Shown here: positions 1-8,946 of the stretch, piece after piece
How the letters are laid out: the number at the start of each line of letters is the position of its first letter
How positions within the stretch are numbered: the first letter of the stretch is position 1
Assembly: GCA_024919215.1 (NCBI GenBank)
Contig: CP103437.1
Span: 620,001-684,000, forward strand
Direction of reading: 5' to 3'
DNA: 64,000 bases
Source: Methylophilaceae bacterium LSUCC0665
GTDB taxonomy: Bacteria > Pseudomonadota > Gammaproteobacteria > Burkholderiales > Methylophilaceae
Notes under the pieces: generated by a model
Told to the model about the DNA's origin: nothing
The model's input: the letters and a program-made list of their open reading frames with translations, nothing else
The model's database searches: none
Position numbers and translations under genes: made by a program

Positions 1-453
1 CCATTGTTTTTTTTCTGTCGATAATTCACTTGATCTTGACATAAACCATAGGTAATCTCTTTTATCTCTAGCTACAATTGTATTCTCATAACCTTCATCA
101 ATATAGGCAATGATATATTGTGCCTTTATAGGCCATATAAATTGCATCCCCCAAACGGCGTTATTTGTTTCTGGAATAACAAATCCTTTTGGTTTGTAGA
201 TTTTTTTTGGACCATCTAAGGCACCTTTATTAAAAGTAAAAGTAGTTTCAATCACCTGATCTATTTTATTAAATGAGTAACTCTCGACAGCATTAAACGC
301 ATTTTTTTCGATCAGCGCTGGGATGTGAGCCAATACGTACCAATCACCCATAAAATTATCTAATGAAATCTTTTCTACAGGCTCAATTTTTGGAAGATTG
401 CTTGTTGCACAACCAGAGATTAGTATCATTAATAAAAGAACAATTTTTTTCAT
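1..453 (-). CDS. blc: Blc-like outer-membrane lipocalin lipoprotein (3' end cut by window edge)
   Basis: Translation of the minus strand from the ATG at 453 stays open to the window edge (151 codons). It begins with a lipoprotein signal peptide ending in the lipobox LISGC, followed by ATSNLPKIEPV. The lipocalin GxW signature is seen as FMGDWYVLAHIP near residue 35, and a late stretch, IVARDKRDYLWFMSR, matches the conserved Blc-type strand before the C terminus. Lipocalins of this group are outer-membrane lipoproteins that bind lysophospholipids or fatty acids. The start ATG overlaps the stop of the upstream transporter gene (ATGA), so the two are probably translationally coupled. The last residues lie outside the window. 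The family assignment is firm; the ligand is inference. Confidence 0.8.
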   Translation of the reverse strand, partial: MKKIVLLLMILISGCATSNLPKIEPVEKISLDNFMGDWYVLAHIPALIEKNAFNAVESYSFNKIDQVIETTFTFNKGALDGPKKIYKPKGFVIPETNNAVWGMQFIWPIKAQYIIAYIDEGYENTIVARDKRDYLWFMSRSSELSTEKKQW

Positions 454-1781
454 AATAACTTTCGTAAATAAGGTCTTAATATGACCAAAGTGATGGCACC
501 CAAAAAAGTTAGGATGCTTATAAGTTTGAATAAGTTCAAATTCAAGCTTTGAACTAGTGACGGAAGCAGTCCTGCAAAATAGCTAGCAATGGCAAAGGTC
601 AAAAACCATAAACCGATCATTAAAGATTGATTTTTTTTTGGTGCAACTTTTGTTACCATCGATAAGCTTGTTGGCGAGAGACACAGCTCTCCAACGGTAT
701 GAAAAAAATAAATTAGGATAATCCACGCAAAGTGAATGTTTTCCATATTTTGGATGAGTGTCAGAATTAGAAACCCGACACTCATGAACATCAAACCAAA
801 ACTCATTTTTTCGGGCGTATCTGTTTTAAAGTGTGAATCTACATAAAACCAGATTTTTGCGACAACAGCCCCTAAACATATAATAATTAGTGGGTTGATG
901 GCAAGAAAAAAAGTTGTTGGTATAGTAAAATTCATAAAACTCTTATCTACTTTTGAGTCTGTAAAAAGTGTTAATGACCCACCAGCTTGCTCAAAACCTA
1001 CCCAGAAAATAATTGAAAATAGACCAAGGGTAAAAATGTAATATATTTTTTTTAAATCTTTTCTACTCAGCAAAAAAGATGTTTGCTTAACGAAAAATAA
1101 TATGACCAAAAGACAAAGTAAAATCACTAACCATATTGGCGAATAGATGAAGAAAAAAATTAAAGTTATATTAAGAAATAAAAAAGTTTTAATCTTTGTA
1201 TAATTTATTTGATTTTTCAAAATCTCAATTTGGTTAATTTTTAAACAAAATATGATTAAGCCAATAAGCATCCCTAAAGCAGCCATTAGAAAGCCTAAAT
1301 GCCAGCTGTAAAACTCTCCTATAAAGCCAATTACTAGCGGTGCTAAGAATGCACCAATATTTATCCCAATATAAAAATAACTAAACCCTTCATCTCTTAA
1401 TTTTTCTGGTTTTGATAAATACAAATTACCTAGCATGCTTGAAATATTCGGTTTAAAAAAACCATTCCCAGCAATCAAGAAGCCCAGTCCAATGAAAAAT
1501 AGAGGCTCGAATGCGAGCAAGGCATGTCCGACCATCATCAAGACCCCACCAATTAAAATAGCATTAATACTATTCGTGTATTTATCTGCAATATAGCCAC
1601 CTATAAGAGGGGTTAGATAGACCAATCCGGTATAGATGCCATAAATATGAAGCGCGTCGGTATCTGAGTAAGCCATTGCATTGACTAAATACAAAACCAG
1701 CAATGCACGCATTCCATAAAAACTAAATCTCTCCCACATTTCAGTGAAAAAAAGTGTCCGAAGCAATCTTGGATGTTTCAT
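450..1781 (-). CDS. POT-family proton-coupled peptide transporter
   Basis: A 443-residue polytopic membrane protein. The N-terminal signature EMWERFSFYGMRALLVLYL is the hallmark ExxERF-YYG helix of proton-dependent oligopeptide transporters, in which the glutamates and arginine take part in proton coupling. The second family signature appears as GNGFFKPNISSMLG around residue 105. Many hydrophobic segments fit a 12-helix core; the length is somewhat below the roughly 490-500 residues of DtpA-type members, mainly through short loops in the middle. It lies 4 nt after glnD and overlaps the lipocalin start by 4 nt, so it is probably part of the map-glnD transcript. The expected role is uptake of di- and tripeptides at the inner membrane; the exact substrate cannot be read from the sequence. 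Confidence 0.88.
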   Translation of the reverse strand: MKHPRLLRTLFFTEMWERFSFYGMRALLVLYLVNAMAYSDTDALHIYGIYTGLVYLTPLIGGYIADKYTNSINAILIGGVLMMVGHALLAFEPLFFIGLGFLIAGNGFFKPNISSMLGNLYLSKPEKLRDEGFSYFYIGINIGAFLAPLVIGFIGEFYSWHLGFLMAALGMLIGLIIFCLKINQIEILKNQINYTKIKTFLFLNITLIFFFIYSPIWLVILLCLLVILFFVKQTSFLLSRKDLKKIYYIFTLGLFSIIFWVGFEQAGGSLTLFTDSKVDKSFMNFTIPTTFFLAINPLIIICLGAVVAKIWFYVDSHFKTDTPEKMSFGLMFMSVGFLILTLIQNMENIHFAWIILIYFFHTVGELCLSPTSLSMVTKVAPKKNQSLMIGLWFLTFAIASYFAGLLPSLVQSLNLNLFKLISILTFLGAITLVILRPYLRKLL

Positions 1782-1785
1782 GCAG

Positions 1786-4338
1786 TTATTGAAGAAGGAT
1801 TAAAAGATCATTCTCAAATTTTTTAGGCTCAAACTGTGAATCACTGTTTTTGAAATCAAAATGATCCTCAACTCGTTCGCCCATGGTAGTAATTTTGGCA
1901 TTAGATAGATTGATATTGTATTTTTTTAATACAGCAGCAACCGATAATAATAATGCTTTCCTGTTCGAGGTTTTAATTTGCAGGTGGAATAGCCCATTAT
2001 TATTGATTAGCTCAACAAAATCTTCAATTTGATGGAAATTAGCTTGTCTTGATTTTTTCATTAAGTTTTTAGAGATATTAATCTCATCTTGATTAAGTTC
2101 CTGATCGATTTTATTCGTCAGATTTACTTCAATATACTGAAAAAAATCCTTAAACCTCAATGAGCTTTCATCTTCATATGTCACATGAAAGACATTTAGC
2201 GCATAATTATGATTTGTTGTGAAAATTTTAGCTTGACTGATTTCACATGATATTTCGTTGAAAAAATGGCATGTTTTGTAAAAAATATCATTTTTATCTT
2301 TGGTATAGACCAACACTTCGATGCCTTGCCCACCTTTTTGATGCCTCACCCTGACAATTGTTTTGTCTGTGTTTGCGTGAGATAGAAGAAGTCTTGTGTG
2401 CCATGATATCTCTTGTGCCTCAAACTTTGTAAAGTATCCATCACCCATCAACGTCCAGTTTTTTTGATACATGAAAGGCTCAATTGAATATTTTATTAAA
2501 TTATTCTGAATTTGCTTTACTCTTTGATTCACAAATTGCTCGTTAGTGACTTTATTTTGGAGGTATTTTGTTGTTGTTTGATGAAGGCTGTTTATTAATA
2601 CTGATTTCCATTGATTCCACACTTTATGGCTTGTGCCTCGAATATCTGCAGTTGTTAATAGGAATATCAAATCAAGTCGCTCTTGATTTTGTACTTCATC
2701 TGCAAATGATCTAATGACCGTGGGATCTGCAAGGTCTAGCTTCTGAGCAACATTTGACATTAACAGATGGTTTTTCACTAACCACGCAATCGTTTCCACC
2801 TCGAGTGCGGGTAGGTTAAACATTCGACCAAATTTGTGAACTTCTTTTTCACCTAAGCTTGAATGATCCCCGCCTCTTCCTTTGGCAATGTCATGAAAAA
2901 GACCCGCTAAATATAAAATTGAAGGATTTTTTAGTCTTTTGAATGCTTCGTATGATTCGGGTGATTCATGCTTAAGTGTGGCCTTGCTGTATCTTCTCAA
3001 GTTATCGATGACATTTAATGTGTGTTCATCTACCGTATAGATATGAAATAGATCATGCTGCATTTGAGAAATTATCTTTCCAAAAACAGGCAAAAACTTC
3101 CCTAAAATGTTATATCGATTTAGCAGCCTCAATGACCGATTTACTTTTTGTTTTTCTTTAAATATTTGCAAAAAATCTTTTTGTATATTTTCATCTGCTC
3201 GATAGGGTTTATTGATAAGATTGGCTGTTGCTATGAAGCTGTTGATTAAATTTGGCCCAAAGCCTTCAATTGATGGATTACGTTGATAAAGATGAAAATA
3301 TGTAAAGATTTTCTTTGAAATATCCGTCTTTGTATTTTTGTTTAGCTCTAAGAGACCGTTAGACAAATAAAGCTCAGAGAAGCCTTCAACTTTTTTTCTG
3401 GTAAGGTTAAATTCAACCGTAAATTTTTTTGTAATAATTTCATTGAATAATATTATATAACGTATTGATTTATATAAACTATTCATTACATATTCACTTG
3501 CTTTCTTATCTGGTGAGTTTTTAAATCCTAAATCTTTTGCAATCTTTGATTGATAATCAAAGAGCATCCGATCCTCTTGATGGCCAGTGATAATATGAAG
3601 AAAAATTCTTCTTTTAATTAATTTGTTGTAATGAAAGTTAATTAGGTTGAGTTGTTTTTTTGTGATCTCATTACTATTTAATAGCGTTTTGAGACTGTGG
3701 TCTCCATATTTTGCTGCACAAAGCCATCGAATGAAATGAATGTCTCTTAAGCAACCTCTAGATTCCTTTATATTAGGCTCTAATAGGTATCCAGACTTGC
3801 TAAATTTTTGGTGTCTTAATGTCTGTTCTTTTACTTTTGCCAGGATAAAATTTTTAATATTTAATGTTTTTTTAAACTTTTTATTATATTTGTCGTAAAT
3901 GAGAGAATTCCCACAGATCAGCCTGGATTCTAAAAGGTTAGTAGCAATAGTTATATCTTTTATATCTTTTGGTATTTCATCAATTACTCTCTGACTGACG
4001 CCCAAATTAAAACCAAAATCCCAACATAACTGAATAAAATTTTCTAATATTTCATTATTTGTATTTATTGCATCGAGACCGTTGGAGATGATTGTTATAT
4101 CTATGTCGGAGGATGGATAAAGTTCTTTTCTGCCATATCCACCAACTGCAACCAGGCAAAAGGATTCATTCAAATTTGCTAAAACCCATAATTGTTTGAG
4201 AACATCGTCACAAAGTTTAGCGTTCTGCTCTAAAAAACTTGAACTGTTATGTTGTTTTAAAAATTGAGACTTAATTTGTTCAAACCGCGCGTCATATGAT
4301 TTTTTTATGAGCCTAAAATCATGTTGTTTTGATTTCAT
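1786..4338 (-). CDS. glnD: Bifunctional PII uridylyltransferase / uridylyl-removing enzyme
   Basis: Nitrogen-status sensor that uridylylates PII proteins when glutamine is low and removes UMP when it is high. The nucleotidyltransferase motif GGYGRKELYPSSDID lies near residues 66-80. An HD domain follows with HDIAKGRGGDHSSLGE, the uridylyl-removing centre. Two ACT domains close the protein; the second includes SNAKITTMGERVEDHF. At about 850 residues it is close to the usual 860-900. I chose the ATG at 4338. A TTG at 4347 would extend it by three residues and overlap the map stop by 4 nt, but it lacks a good ribosome-binding site. It follows map by 5 nt, so the two are probably co-transcribed. 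Confidence 0.95.
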   Translation of the reverse strand: MKSKQHDFRLIKKSYDARFEQIKSQFLKQHNSSSFLEQNAKLCDDVLKQLWVLANLNESFCLVAVGGYGRKELYPSSDIDITIISNGLDAINTNNEILENFIQLCWDFGFNLGVSQRVIDEIPKDIKDITIATNLLESRLICGNSLIYDKYNKKFKKTLNIKNFILAKVKEQTLRHQKFSKSGYLLEPNIKESRGCLRDIHFIRWLCAAKYGDHSLKTLLNSNEITKKQLNLINFHYNKLIKRRIFLHIITGHQEDRMLFDYQSKIAKDLGFKNSPDKKASEYVMNSLYKSIRYIILFNEIITKKFTVEFNLTRKKVEGFSELYLSNGLLELNKNTKTDISKKIFTYFHLYQRNPSIEGFGPNLINSFIATANLINKPYRADENIQKDFLQIFKEKQKVNRSLRLLNRYNILGKFLPVFGKIISQMQHDLFHIYTVDEHTLNVIDNLRRYSKATLKHESPESYEAFKRLKNPSILYLAGLFHDIAKGRGGDHSSLGEKEVHKFGRMFNLPALEVETIAWLVKNHLLMSNVAQKLDLADPTVIRSFADEVQNQERLDLIFLLTTADIRGTSHKVWNQWKSVLINSLHQTTTKYLQNKVTNEQFVNQRVKQIQNNLIKYSIEPFMYQKNWTLMGDGYFTKFEAQEISWHTRLLLSHANTDKTIVRVRHQKGGQGIEVLVYTKDKNDIFYKTCHFFNEISCEISQAKIFTTNHNYALNVFHVTYEDESSLRFKDFFQYIEVNLTNKIDQELNQDEINISKNLMKKSRQANFHQIEDFVELINNNGLFHLQIKTSNRKALLLSVAAVLKKYNINLSNAKITTMGERVEDHFDFKNSDSQFEPKKFENDLLILLQ

Positions 4339-4343
4339 AAAGC

Positions 4344-5138
4344 TCAATCAAGAAAGGGAGGGGGGGTTTGTTCGGATACAGTTAAAACTTCATATCCGTC
4401 TTTAGTAACTAAAATTGTGTGTTCCCATTGCGCTGATAATGATCGATCTTTCGTGACAACTGTCCAACCGTCAGGCATCATTCGGATATCTTTTTTACCT
4501 GCATTTACCATAGGTTCAATGGTGAATGTCATGCCTTCCTTTAATTCAAGCCCCGTGCCTTTTTTGCCGTAGTGGACTACCTGTGGTTCTTCATGAAAAA
4601 CTTTTCCAATACCATGCCCACAAAACTCACGTACGATTGAAAATCCATGGCTTTCCGCAAACTGTTGTATTGAAAAGCCTATATCGCCTAATGTTGCACC
4701 AGGTCTAACTTCTTGAATGCCTTTCCACATTGATTGATATGTGATGTCACAAAGCCTTTTTGCTTGAATTGAGGGCTCGCCAACAAAAAACATTCGGCTG
4801 GTGTCACCATGATATCCATCTTTAATCACTGTGATGTCAATATTTACAATATCACCTTTTTTCAGCACTCTGTCACTTGGTATTCCATGGCATATTTGGT
4901 TATTAATCGATGTACAAATAGATTTTGGGTATGGTGCATGGCCGGGTGGCGCGTAGTTTAGTGGTGCCGGGATTGTGTCTTGAACGTTAACCATGTAATC
5001 ATGGCATAAACGATCAATTTCTTCAGTTGTAACTCCTGCTTGGACATGTGGAGTTATAAAGTCTAAAACTTCAGCAGCCAGTTTTCCGGCAACTCGCATA
5101 TTGCGAATATCATCTTCATTTTTTATTGTGACCGTCAT
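4344..5138 (-). CDS. map: Methionine aminopeptidase, type I
   Basis: Removes the initiator methionine from nascent proteins in the cytoplasm. The 264-residue length is that of the bacterial type I enzyme with no N-terminal extension. The pita-bread metal ligands are visible in order: two aspartates in DIVNIDITVIKDGYHGDTS, the histidine of FCGHGIGKVFHEEP, the glutamate of FTIEPMVNAGK and the glutamate of SAQWEHTILV. The start ATG at 5138 is preceded by AGGAAATTC. The gene diverges from rpsB, a common arrangement in beta- and gammaproteobacteria, and leads the map-glnD-transporter-lipocalin cluster. An 11-bp tandem duplication in its leader doubles the ribosome-binding site. Confidence 0.97.
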   Translation of the reverse strand: MTVTIKNEDDIRNMRVAGKLAAEVLDFITPHVQAGVTTEEIDRLCHDYMVNVQDTIPAPLNYAPPGHAPYPKSICTSINNQICHGIPSDRVLKKGDIVNIDITVIKDGYHGDTSRMFFVGEPSIQAKRLCDITYQSMWKGIQEVRPGATLGDIGFSIQQFAESHGFSIVREFCGHGIGKVFHEEPQVVHYGKKGTGLELKEGMTFTIEPMVNAGKKDIRMMPDGWTVVTKDRSLSAQWEHTILVTKDGYEVLTVSEQTPPPFLD

Positions 5139-5160
5139 GAATTTCCTATGAATTTCCTAT
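5139..5160. repeat. 11-bp tandem duplication in the map leader
   Basis: GAATTTCCTAT occurs twice head to tail (5139-5149 and 5150-5160). On the minus strand this gives two copies of ATAGGAAATTC directly before the map ATG, so the AGGAAA ribosome-binding site is duplicated. It is either slippage or a small adaptive change. Confidence 0.8.
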
Positions 5161-5176
5161 ACTTACAATCTAAATT

Positions 5177-5275
5177 GTATTATAATTACGTTTTTTTAAA
5201 ATATGCACTTATGCCACCTAAGGTGCTAGTTCTCTAGTTTGGCGTGAGTGAAGTGATAACCTATAGGAGAATATC
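5177..5275 (+). promoter_or_regulatory. rpsB promoter and structured leader, possible S2 autoregulatory site
   Basis: A TATAAT-like -10 element lies at 5181-5186, with no convincing -35. The leader can fold into a three-way shape. GCC at 5213-5215 pairs with GGC at 5241-5243 and encloses two small hairpins: ACC 5216-5218 with GGT 5222-5224, and CTAG 5226-5229 with CTAG 5234-5237. A Shine-Dalgarno AGGAGA sits at 5265-5270. Ribosomal protein S2 is known to repress its own operon through the rpsB leader in gammaproteobacteria. That this leader does the same is inference. Confidence 0.45.
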
Positions 5276-6007
5276 ATGTCAGTTACAATGAGACAAATGC
5301 TTGAAGCTGGTGTACATTTCGGTCACCAAACACGTTACTGGAACCCAAAAATGGAATCATTTATTTTTGGCGAACGTAATAAAATTCATATCATCAATCT
5401 TGAAAAAACCCTTCCTCTTTTTGAAGAAGCTTCAAAATTTCTAAAAAATCTTGCTGCCAACAAAGGAAGAATTTTATTTGTTGGAACAAAACGTCAAGCA
5501 AGAGAAATCGTTAAAGAAGAAGCGGAAAGAGCTGGATGTCCATATGTTAATCATAGATGGCTTGGTGGAATGTTGACAAACTTTAAGACAGTTAAACAAT
5601 CAATCAAGCGCTTAAACGAATACGAAACAATGATTTCCGACGGCTCTTTAGATAAATTGAAAAAAAGAGAAGCCTTAACAGTAAGACGTGATCATGAGAA
5701 ACTGGTGCGCTCAATCGGCGGGATCAAAGAAATGACGTCACTGCCAGATGCTATTTTTGTTATTGATGTTGGTTTTGAAAGTGGTGCTGTAGAGGAAGCA
5801 ACAAAATTAGGTATACCTGTTGTAGGTATTGTTGATTCTAATAACTCCATTGAAAATATATCCTATGTGATTCCTGGCAATGATGATTCAAGCAGAGCCA
5901 TTCGTCTTTATTCAAGGGGTATGGCTGATGCAGTTTTAGCTGGTAAAAACCAAGCGATTACTGAACTGGCCAAGTCAGTATCAGAAGAAACTACTGAAGA
6001 AGAATAA
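5276..6007 (+). CDS. rpsB: 30S ribosomal protein S2
   Basis: Small-subunit ribosomal protein S2, 243 residues, full length. The N-terminal signature [20 protein letters not shown] and the later [13 protein letters not shown] are diagnostic. The C-terminal family signature is seen around [15 protein letters not shown] and [11 protein letters not shown]. The ATG at 5276 has AGGAGA five bases upstream. It is followed 40 nt later by tsf, the standard rpsB-tsf pair. It reads away from map across a shared intergenic region that carries the promoter and a foldable leader. Confidence 0.98.
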   Translation: MSVTMRQMLEAGVHFGHQTRYWNPKMESFIFGERNKIHIINLEKTLPLFEEASKFLKNLAANKGRILFVGTKRQAREIVKEEAERAGCPYVNHRWLGGMLTNFKTVKQSIKRLNEYETMISDGSLDKLKKREALTVRRDHEKLVRSIGGIKEMTSLPDAIFVIDVGFESGAVEEATKLGIPVVGIVDSNNSIENISYVIPGNDDSSRAIRLYSRGMADAVLAGKNQAITELAKSVSEETTEEE

Positions 6008-6047
6008 TTTTAACTAAATACAAATTTTAATTAATAAGGATATATAA

Positions 6048-6923
6048 ATGGCTGAAATAACTGCTTCTCTTGTTAAGGAATTAAGAGAAATGACTGATGC
6101 GCCGATGATGGATTGCAAAAAAGCTTTATCTGAAGTGGATGGTGACTTACAAAAGGCTGAAGAGCTTCTTCGTGTTAAGTTTGGCAATAAAGCCTCTAAA
6201 GTGAGTTCGAGAGTAGCTGCCGAAGGCTTAATTTCAATTGCCATTTCAAGCGATGGTAAACAAGGCGCTATACTAGAAACAAATTCAGAAACTGACTTTT
6301 GTGCCAAAAATGATGAATTTGTTAGTTTTACGCAAAAAATTGCCAATGCAATTTTAGACTCAAAGCCGTCTGATATCGAAGCACTTAAGAGTGTATTAAT
6401 AGATGGCACTTCTGTTGAAGAAACTCGTTCAAACCTTGTTGGTAAGATTGGTGAAAATATTTCACCAAGAAGATTTGTTACTGGAACCTCAAGCGGAAAA
6501 TATCATTCATACCTTCACGGAGGTAAAATCGGTGTTCTATTGGATCTTGATGGAGGCGATGATGATTTAGGTAAAGATATTGCAATGCATATTGCTGCAT
6601 CAAAACCTAAAGCACTTGATGAATCTGGCATATCTCAAGATCTTATTGATGCTGAAAAAAGGGTCGCGATTGAAAAGGCTAAGGAAGCTGGAAAGCCTGA
6701 AGAGATGTTGGATAAAATTGCAACAGGAACAGTTAACAAATTTTTAAAAGAAGTGACATTACTGAATCAAGCTTTTGTGAAAGATGATAAACAAACCATT
6801 CAGAATTTATTAGATTCAAAAGGAGCAAAAATTCACTCCTTTACTCTTTTCGTGGTTGGTGAGGGAATTGAAAAAGTTGAATCAGATTTTGCTGCAGAGG
6901 TAGCAGAAGCCTCGAAAATTTAA
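6048..6923 (+). CDS. tsf: Translation elongation factor Ts
   Basis: Guanine-nucleotide exchange factor for EF-Tu. The 291-residue length is typical. The N-terminal UBA-like domain reads LVKELREMTDAPMMDCKKAL, with the signature ELREMTDAPMMDC. The core signature ETNSETDFCAKNDEF, including the TDFVA-type loop that inserts into EF-Tu, lies near residue 80. The start ATG is preceded by TAAGGA. The gene is followed immediately by an intrinsic terminator, so rpsB-tsf is one transcription unit separated from pyrH. Confidence 0.98.
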   Translation: MAEITASLVKELREMTDAPMMDCKKALSEVDGDLQKAEELLRVKFGNKASKVSSRVAAEGLISIAISSDGKQGAILETNSETDFCAKNDEFVSFTQKIANAILDSKPSDIEALKSVLIDGTSVEETRSNLVGKIGENISPRRFVTGTSSGKYHSYLHGGKIGVLLDLDGGDDDLGKDIAMHIAASKPKALDESGISQDLIDAEKRVAIEKAKEAGKPEEMLDKIATGTVNKFLKEVTLLNQAFVKDDKQTIQNLLDSKGAKIHSFTLFVVGEGIEKVESDFAAEVAEASKI

Positions 6924-6930
6924 TTTAATG

Positions 6931-6960
6931 AAAAAGGTTGCTTAGGCAACCTTTTTTTTT
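6931..6960 (+). terminator. Rho-independent terminator after tsf
   Basis: An 11-bp stem, AAAAAGGTTGC (6931-6941) with GCAACCTTTTT (6946-6956), a TTAG loop, and a run of T to 6960. It ends the rpsB-tsf transcript 16 nt before pyrH. Confidence 0.9.
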
Positions 6961-6976
6961 ATGTCATAATTAAATC

Positions 6977-7696
6977 ATGTTAAATAAACCGATTAAGAGA
7001 GTTCTTTTAAAGCTATCAGGGGAGGCCTTGATGGGTGAAAATTCTTTTGGTATTTCACCAGATATTGTTAATCAGATTGTCATTGAAATAAAAAAAATTC
7101 TTGAGCAGAATATCCAACTCGCCATTGTAATTGGAGGTGGAAATATTTTTCGTGGAATCTCACTGGGCGATCAGGGTATGACTCGCGCTACAGGAGATTA
7201 TATGGGCATGCTAGCTACAGTAATGAATTCGCTTGCACTAGAGGATGCTTTTAATAAAAATAACATCATTACTAGAGTTCAATCAGCAGTCAATGTTGAA
7301 CAAATTGTTGAGCCTTATATTAGAGCTAAAGCTCTTCAATATCTCAGTGAAAATAAAGTTGTTATATTTTCTGGAGGAACCGGCAATCCTTTTTTTACTA
7401 CTGATACCGCAGCCGCATTGAGAGCATCAGAAATTGATGCTGATATTATGATTAAAGCTACCAAGGTAAATGGTATTTATTCAGATGACCCTATAAAAAA
7501 CCCAAATGCTATGAAGTTTGATCAAATTTCATTTGATGATGTTATCGACAAAAAACTTAAAGTTATGGACGCGACTGCCTTTACACTCTGCAGGGAACAA
7601 TCAATGCCGATAGGCGTTATAAACATATTCAAACAAAATTCCTTGTATAATTTCATTAATAAAAATTTCTCTGATGGTACATTGGTAACAAACTAG
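6977..7696 (+). CDS. pyrH: Uridylate kinase (UMP kinase)
   Basis: Phosphorylates UMP to UDP in pyrimidine synthesis. It is a 239-residue amino-acid-kinase fold protein. RVLLKLSGEALMG at the N terminus forms the phosphate loop. Further landmarks are AIVIGGGNIFRG, the UMP-binding stretch around ATGDYMGMLATVMNSLAL, and GTGNPFFTTDTAAALRA. The ATG at 6977 has no recognisable Shine-Dalgarno. A CATAAT element ends only six bases before it, so a leaderless or very short-leader transcript is possible. The tsf terminator lies just upstream, which means the gene needs its own promoter or read-through. It heads the run pyrH-frr-uppS-cdsA-dxr. Confidence 0.97.
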   Translation: MLNKPIKRVLLKLSGEALMGENSFGISPDIVNQIVIEIKKILEQNIQLAIVIGGGNIFRGISLGDQGMTRATGDYMGMLATVMNSLALEDAFNKNNIITRVQSAVNVEQIVEPYIRAKALQYLSENKVVIFSGGTGNPFFTTDTAAALRASEIDADIMIKATKVNGIYSDDPIKNPNAMKFDQISFDDVIDKKLKVMDATAFTLCREQSMPIGVINIFKQNSLYNFINKNFSDGTLVTN

Positions 7697-7704
7697 GATA
7701 GGTT

Positions 7705-8247
7705 ATGGAAGAATTAAAGACTAAGATGGAAAAAACTATAGAAAGATTAAAAAATGATTTTTCTAAAATAAGAACAGGAAGAGCTCATACTGGCCTGTTG
7801 GACCACCTATCCGTTGATTATTACGGAACAATAACTCCATTATCACAAATGGCTAATGTGACTTTAGGTGATAATGTAACCATAAACGTTCAGCCGTATG
7901 ACAAATCTCAAACAAGCGCTATAGAGAAGGTAATTAGAGACTCAGATTTAGGACTTAATCCGGCAGTCAATGGAGACTTAATAAGAGTTCCAATGCCTCC
8001 ATTAACGGAAGAAAGAAGGAAGGATTTAATCAAAGTTGTTAAATCTGAAGGAGAGAATGCCAAAATATCGATTCGTAATATAAGACGAGATGGAAATGAT
8101 GAGCTAAAAAAACAACTTAAGGAAAAGTTGATAAGCGAGGATGATGAAAAAAGAGATCAGGCAAAAATTCAAACTCTTACTGATGAATTTATTAAATCTA
8201 TTGACAGCTTAATCACATTAAAAGAAAAAGATCTATTAGAGATTTAG
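7705..8247 (+). CDS. frr: Ribosome recycling factor
   Basis: Splits the post-termination ribosome together with EF-G. It has 180 residues, near the usual 185. Characteristic stretches are [21 protein letters not shown], seen as [15 protein letters not shown], and [12 protein letters not shown] in the long helical domain. The start ATG follows AGGATAGG closely and lies 8 nt after pyrH. It is linked to pyrH and uppS as in most proteobacteria. Confidence 0.98.
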   Translation: MEELKTKMEKTIERLKNDFSKIRTGRAHTGLLDHLSVDYYGTITPLSQMANVTLGDNVTINVQPYDKSQTSAIEKVIRDSDLGLNPAVNGDLIRVPMPPLTEERRKDLIKVVKSEGENAKISIRNIRRDGNDELKKQLKEKLISEDDEKRDQAKIQTLTDEFIKSIDSLITLKEKDLLEI

Positions 8248-8256
8248 GTTTTTATT

Positions 8257-8946
8257 TTGCAAAAAAATAACATTCCATATCATGTTGCCATTATTATGGA
8301 TGGAAATGGACGATGGGCAGAAAATAAGAATATGCCAAGAAGTATTGGGCATGAACAAGGTTTGAAAACATTATCTAAAATTACTCAGAAAGTTTTTGAA
8401 GTTGGAGTAAAAAACCTTAGTGTTTATGCATTTAGCTCGGAAAATTGGAAACGACCAAAAAATGAGATAACACATTTGATGGCTCTATTTGAAAAGGCAC
8501 TTGAGTCTAACTTTCAATATATGGTGGATAATAAAATCAAATTTAATCTTCTTGGTAATATTAAAAAATTTCCATCATCGCTCCAAAAAAAAATTAGAAA
8601 TCTTGAAGAAATTACACAAAAAAATAAAGACTTTAACTTTTACCTTGCTGCAAACTATGGATCAAAAGAAGAGCTTGCTTTTGCAGCAGATACCTTAAGA
8701 AATAGCTCAAGAAAAATAACTGAAAGCATTTTTAAAAATGCCTTCTATGCCCCTAATTTGCCAGATGTTGATTTGCTAATAAGGACAGGAGGGGAGACAA
8801 GATTGAGTAATTTTCTTCTCTGGCAATCTGCATATGCTGAAATTTATTTTACAAAAACCTTATGGCCAGACTTTAAAACAACTCATCTTAATAAAGCACT
8901 AGAATTTTTTAGTAGAAAGATTAGAAGGTTTGGAAAAATTTATTAA
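8257..8946 (+). CDS. uppS: Undecaprenyl diphosphate synthase (cis-prenyltransferase)
   Basis: Makes the C55 lipid carrier precursor for peptidoglycan and LPS from farnesyl diphosphate and IPP. The catalytic P-loop IIMDGNGRWAENKN (aspartate of MDGNGRW) lies near residue 12. VYAFSSENWKRP and the C-terminal PDVDLLIRTGGETRLSNF signature with FLLWQSAYAE complete the family pattern. The gene starts with TTG at 8257; no in-frame ATG precedes it. At 229 residues it is a little shorter than the usual 240-255, mostly at the N terminus. The end overlaps the proposed cdsA start by 17 nt. Confidence 0.96.
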   Translation: MQKNNIPYHVAIIMDGNGRWAENKNMPRSIGHEQGLKTLSKITQKVFEVGVKNLSVYAFSSENWKRPKNEITHLMALFEKALESNFQYMVDNKIKFNLLGNIKKFPSSLQKKIRNLEEITQKNKDFNFYLAANYGSKEELAFAADTLRNSSRKITESIFKNAFYAPNLPDVDLLIRTGGETRLSNFLLWQSAYAEIYFTKTLWPDFKTTHLNKALEFFSRKIRRFGKIY

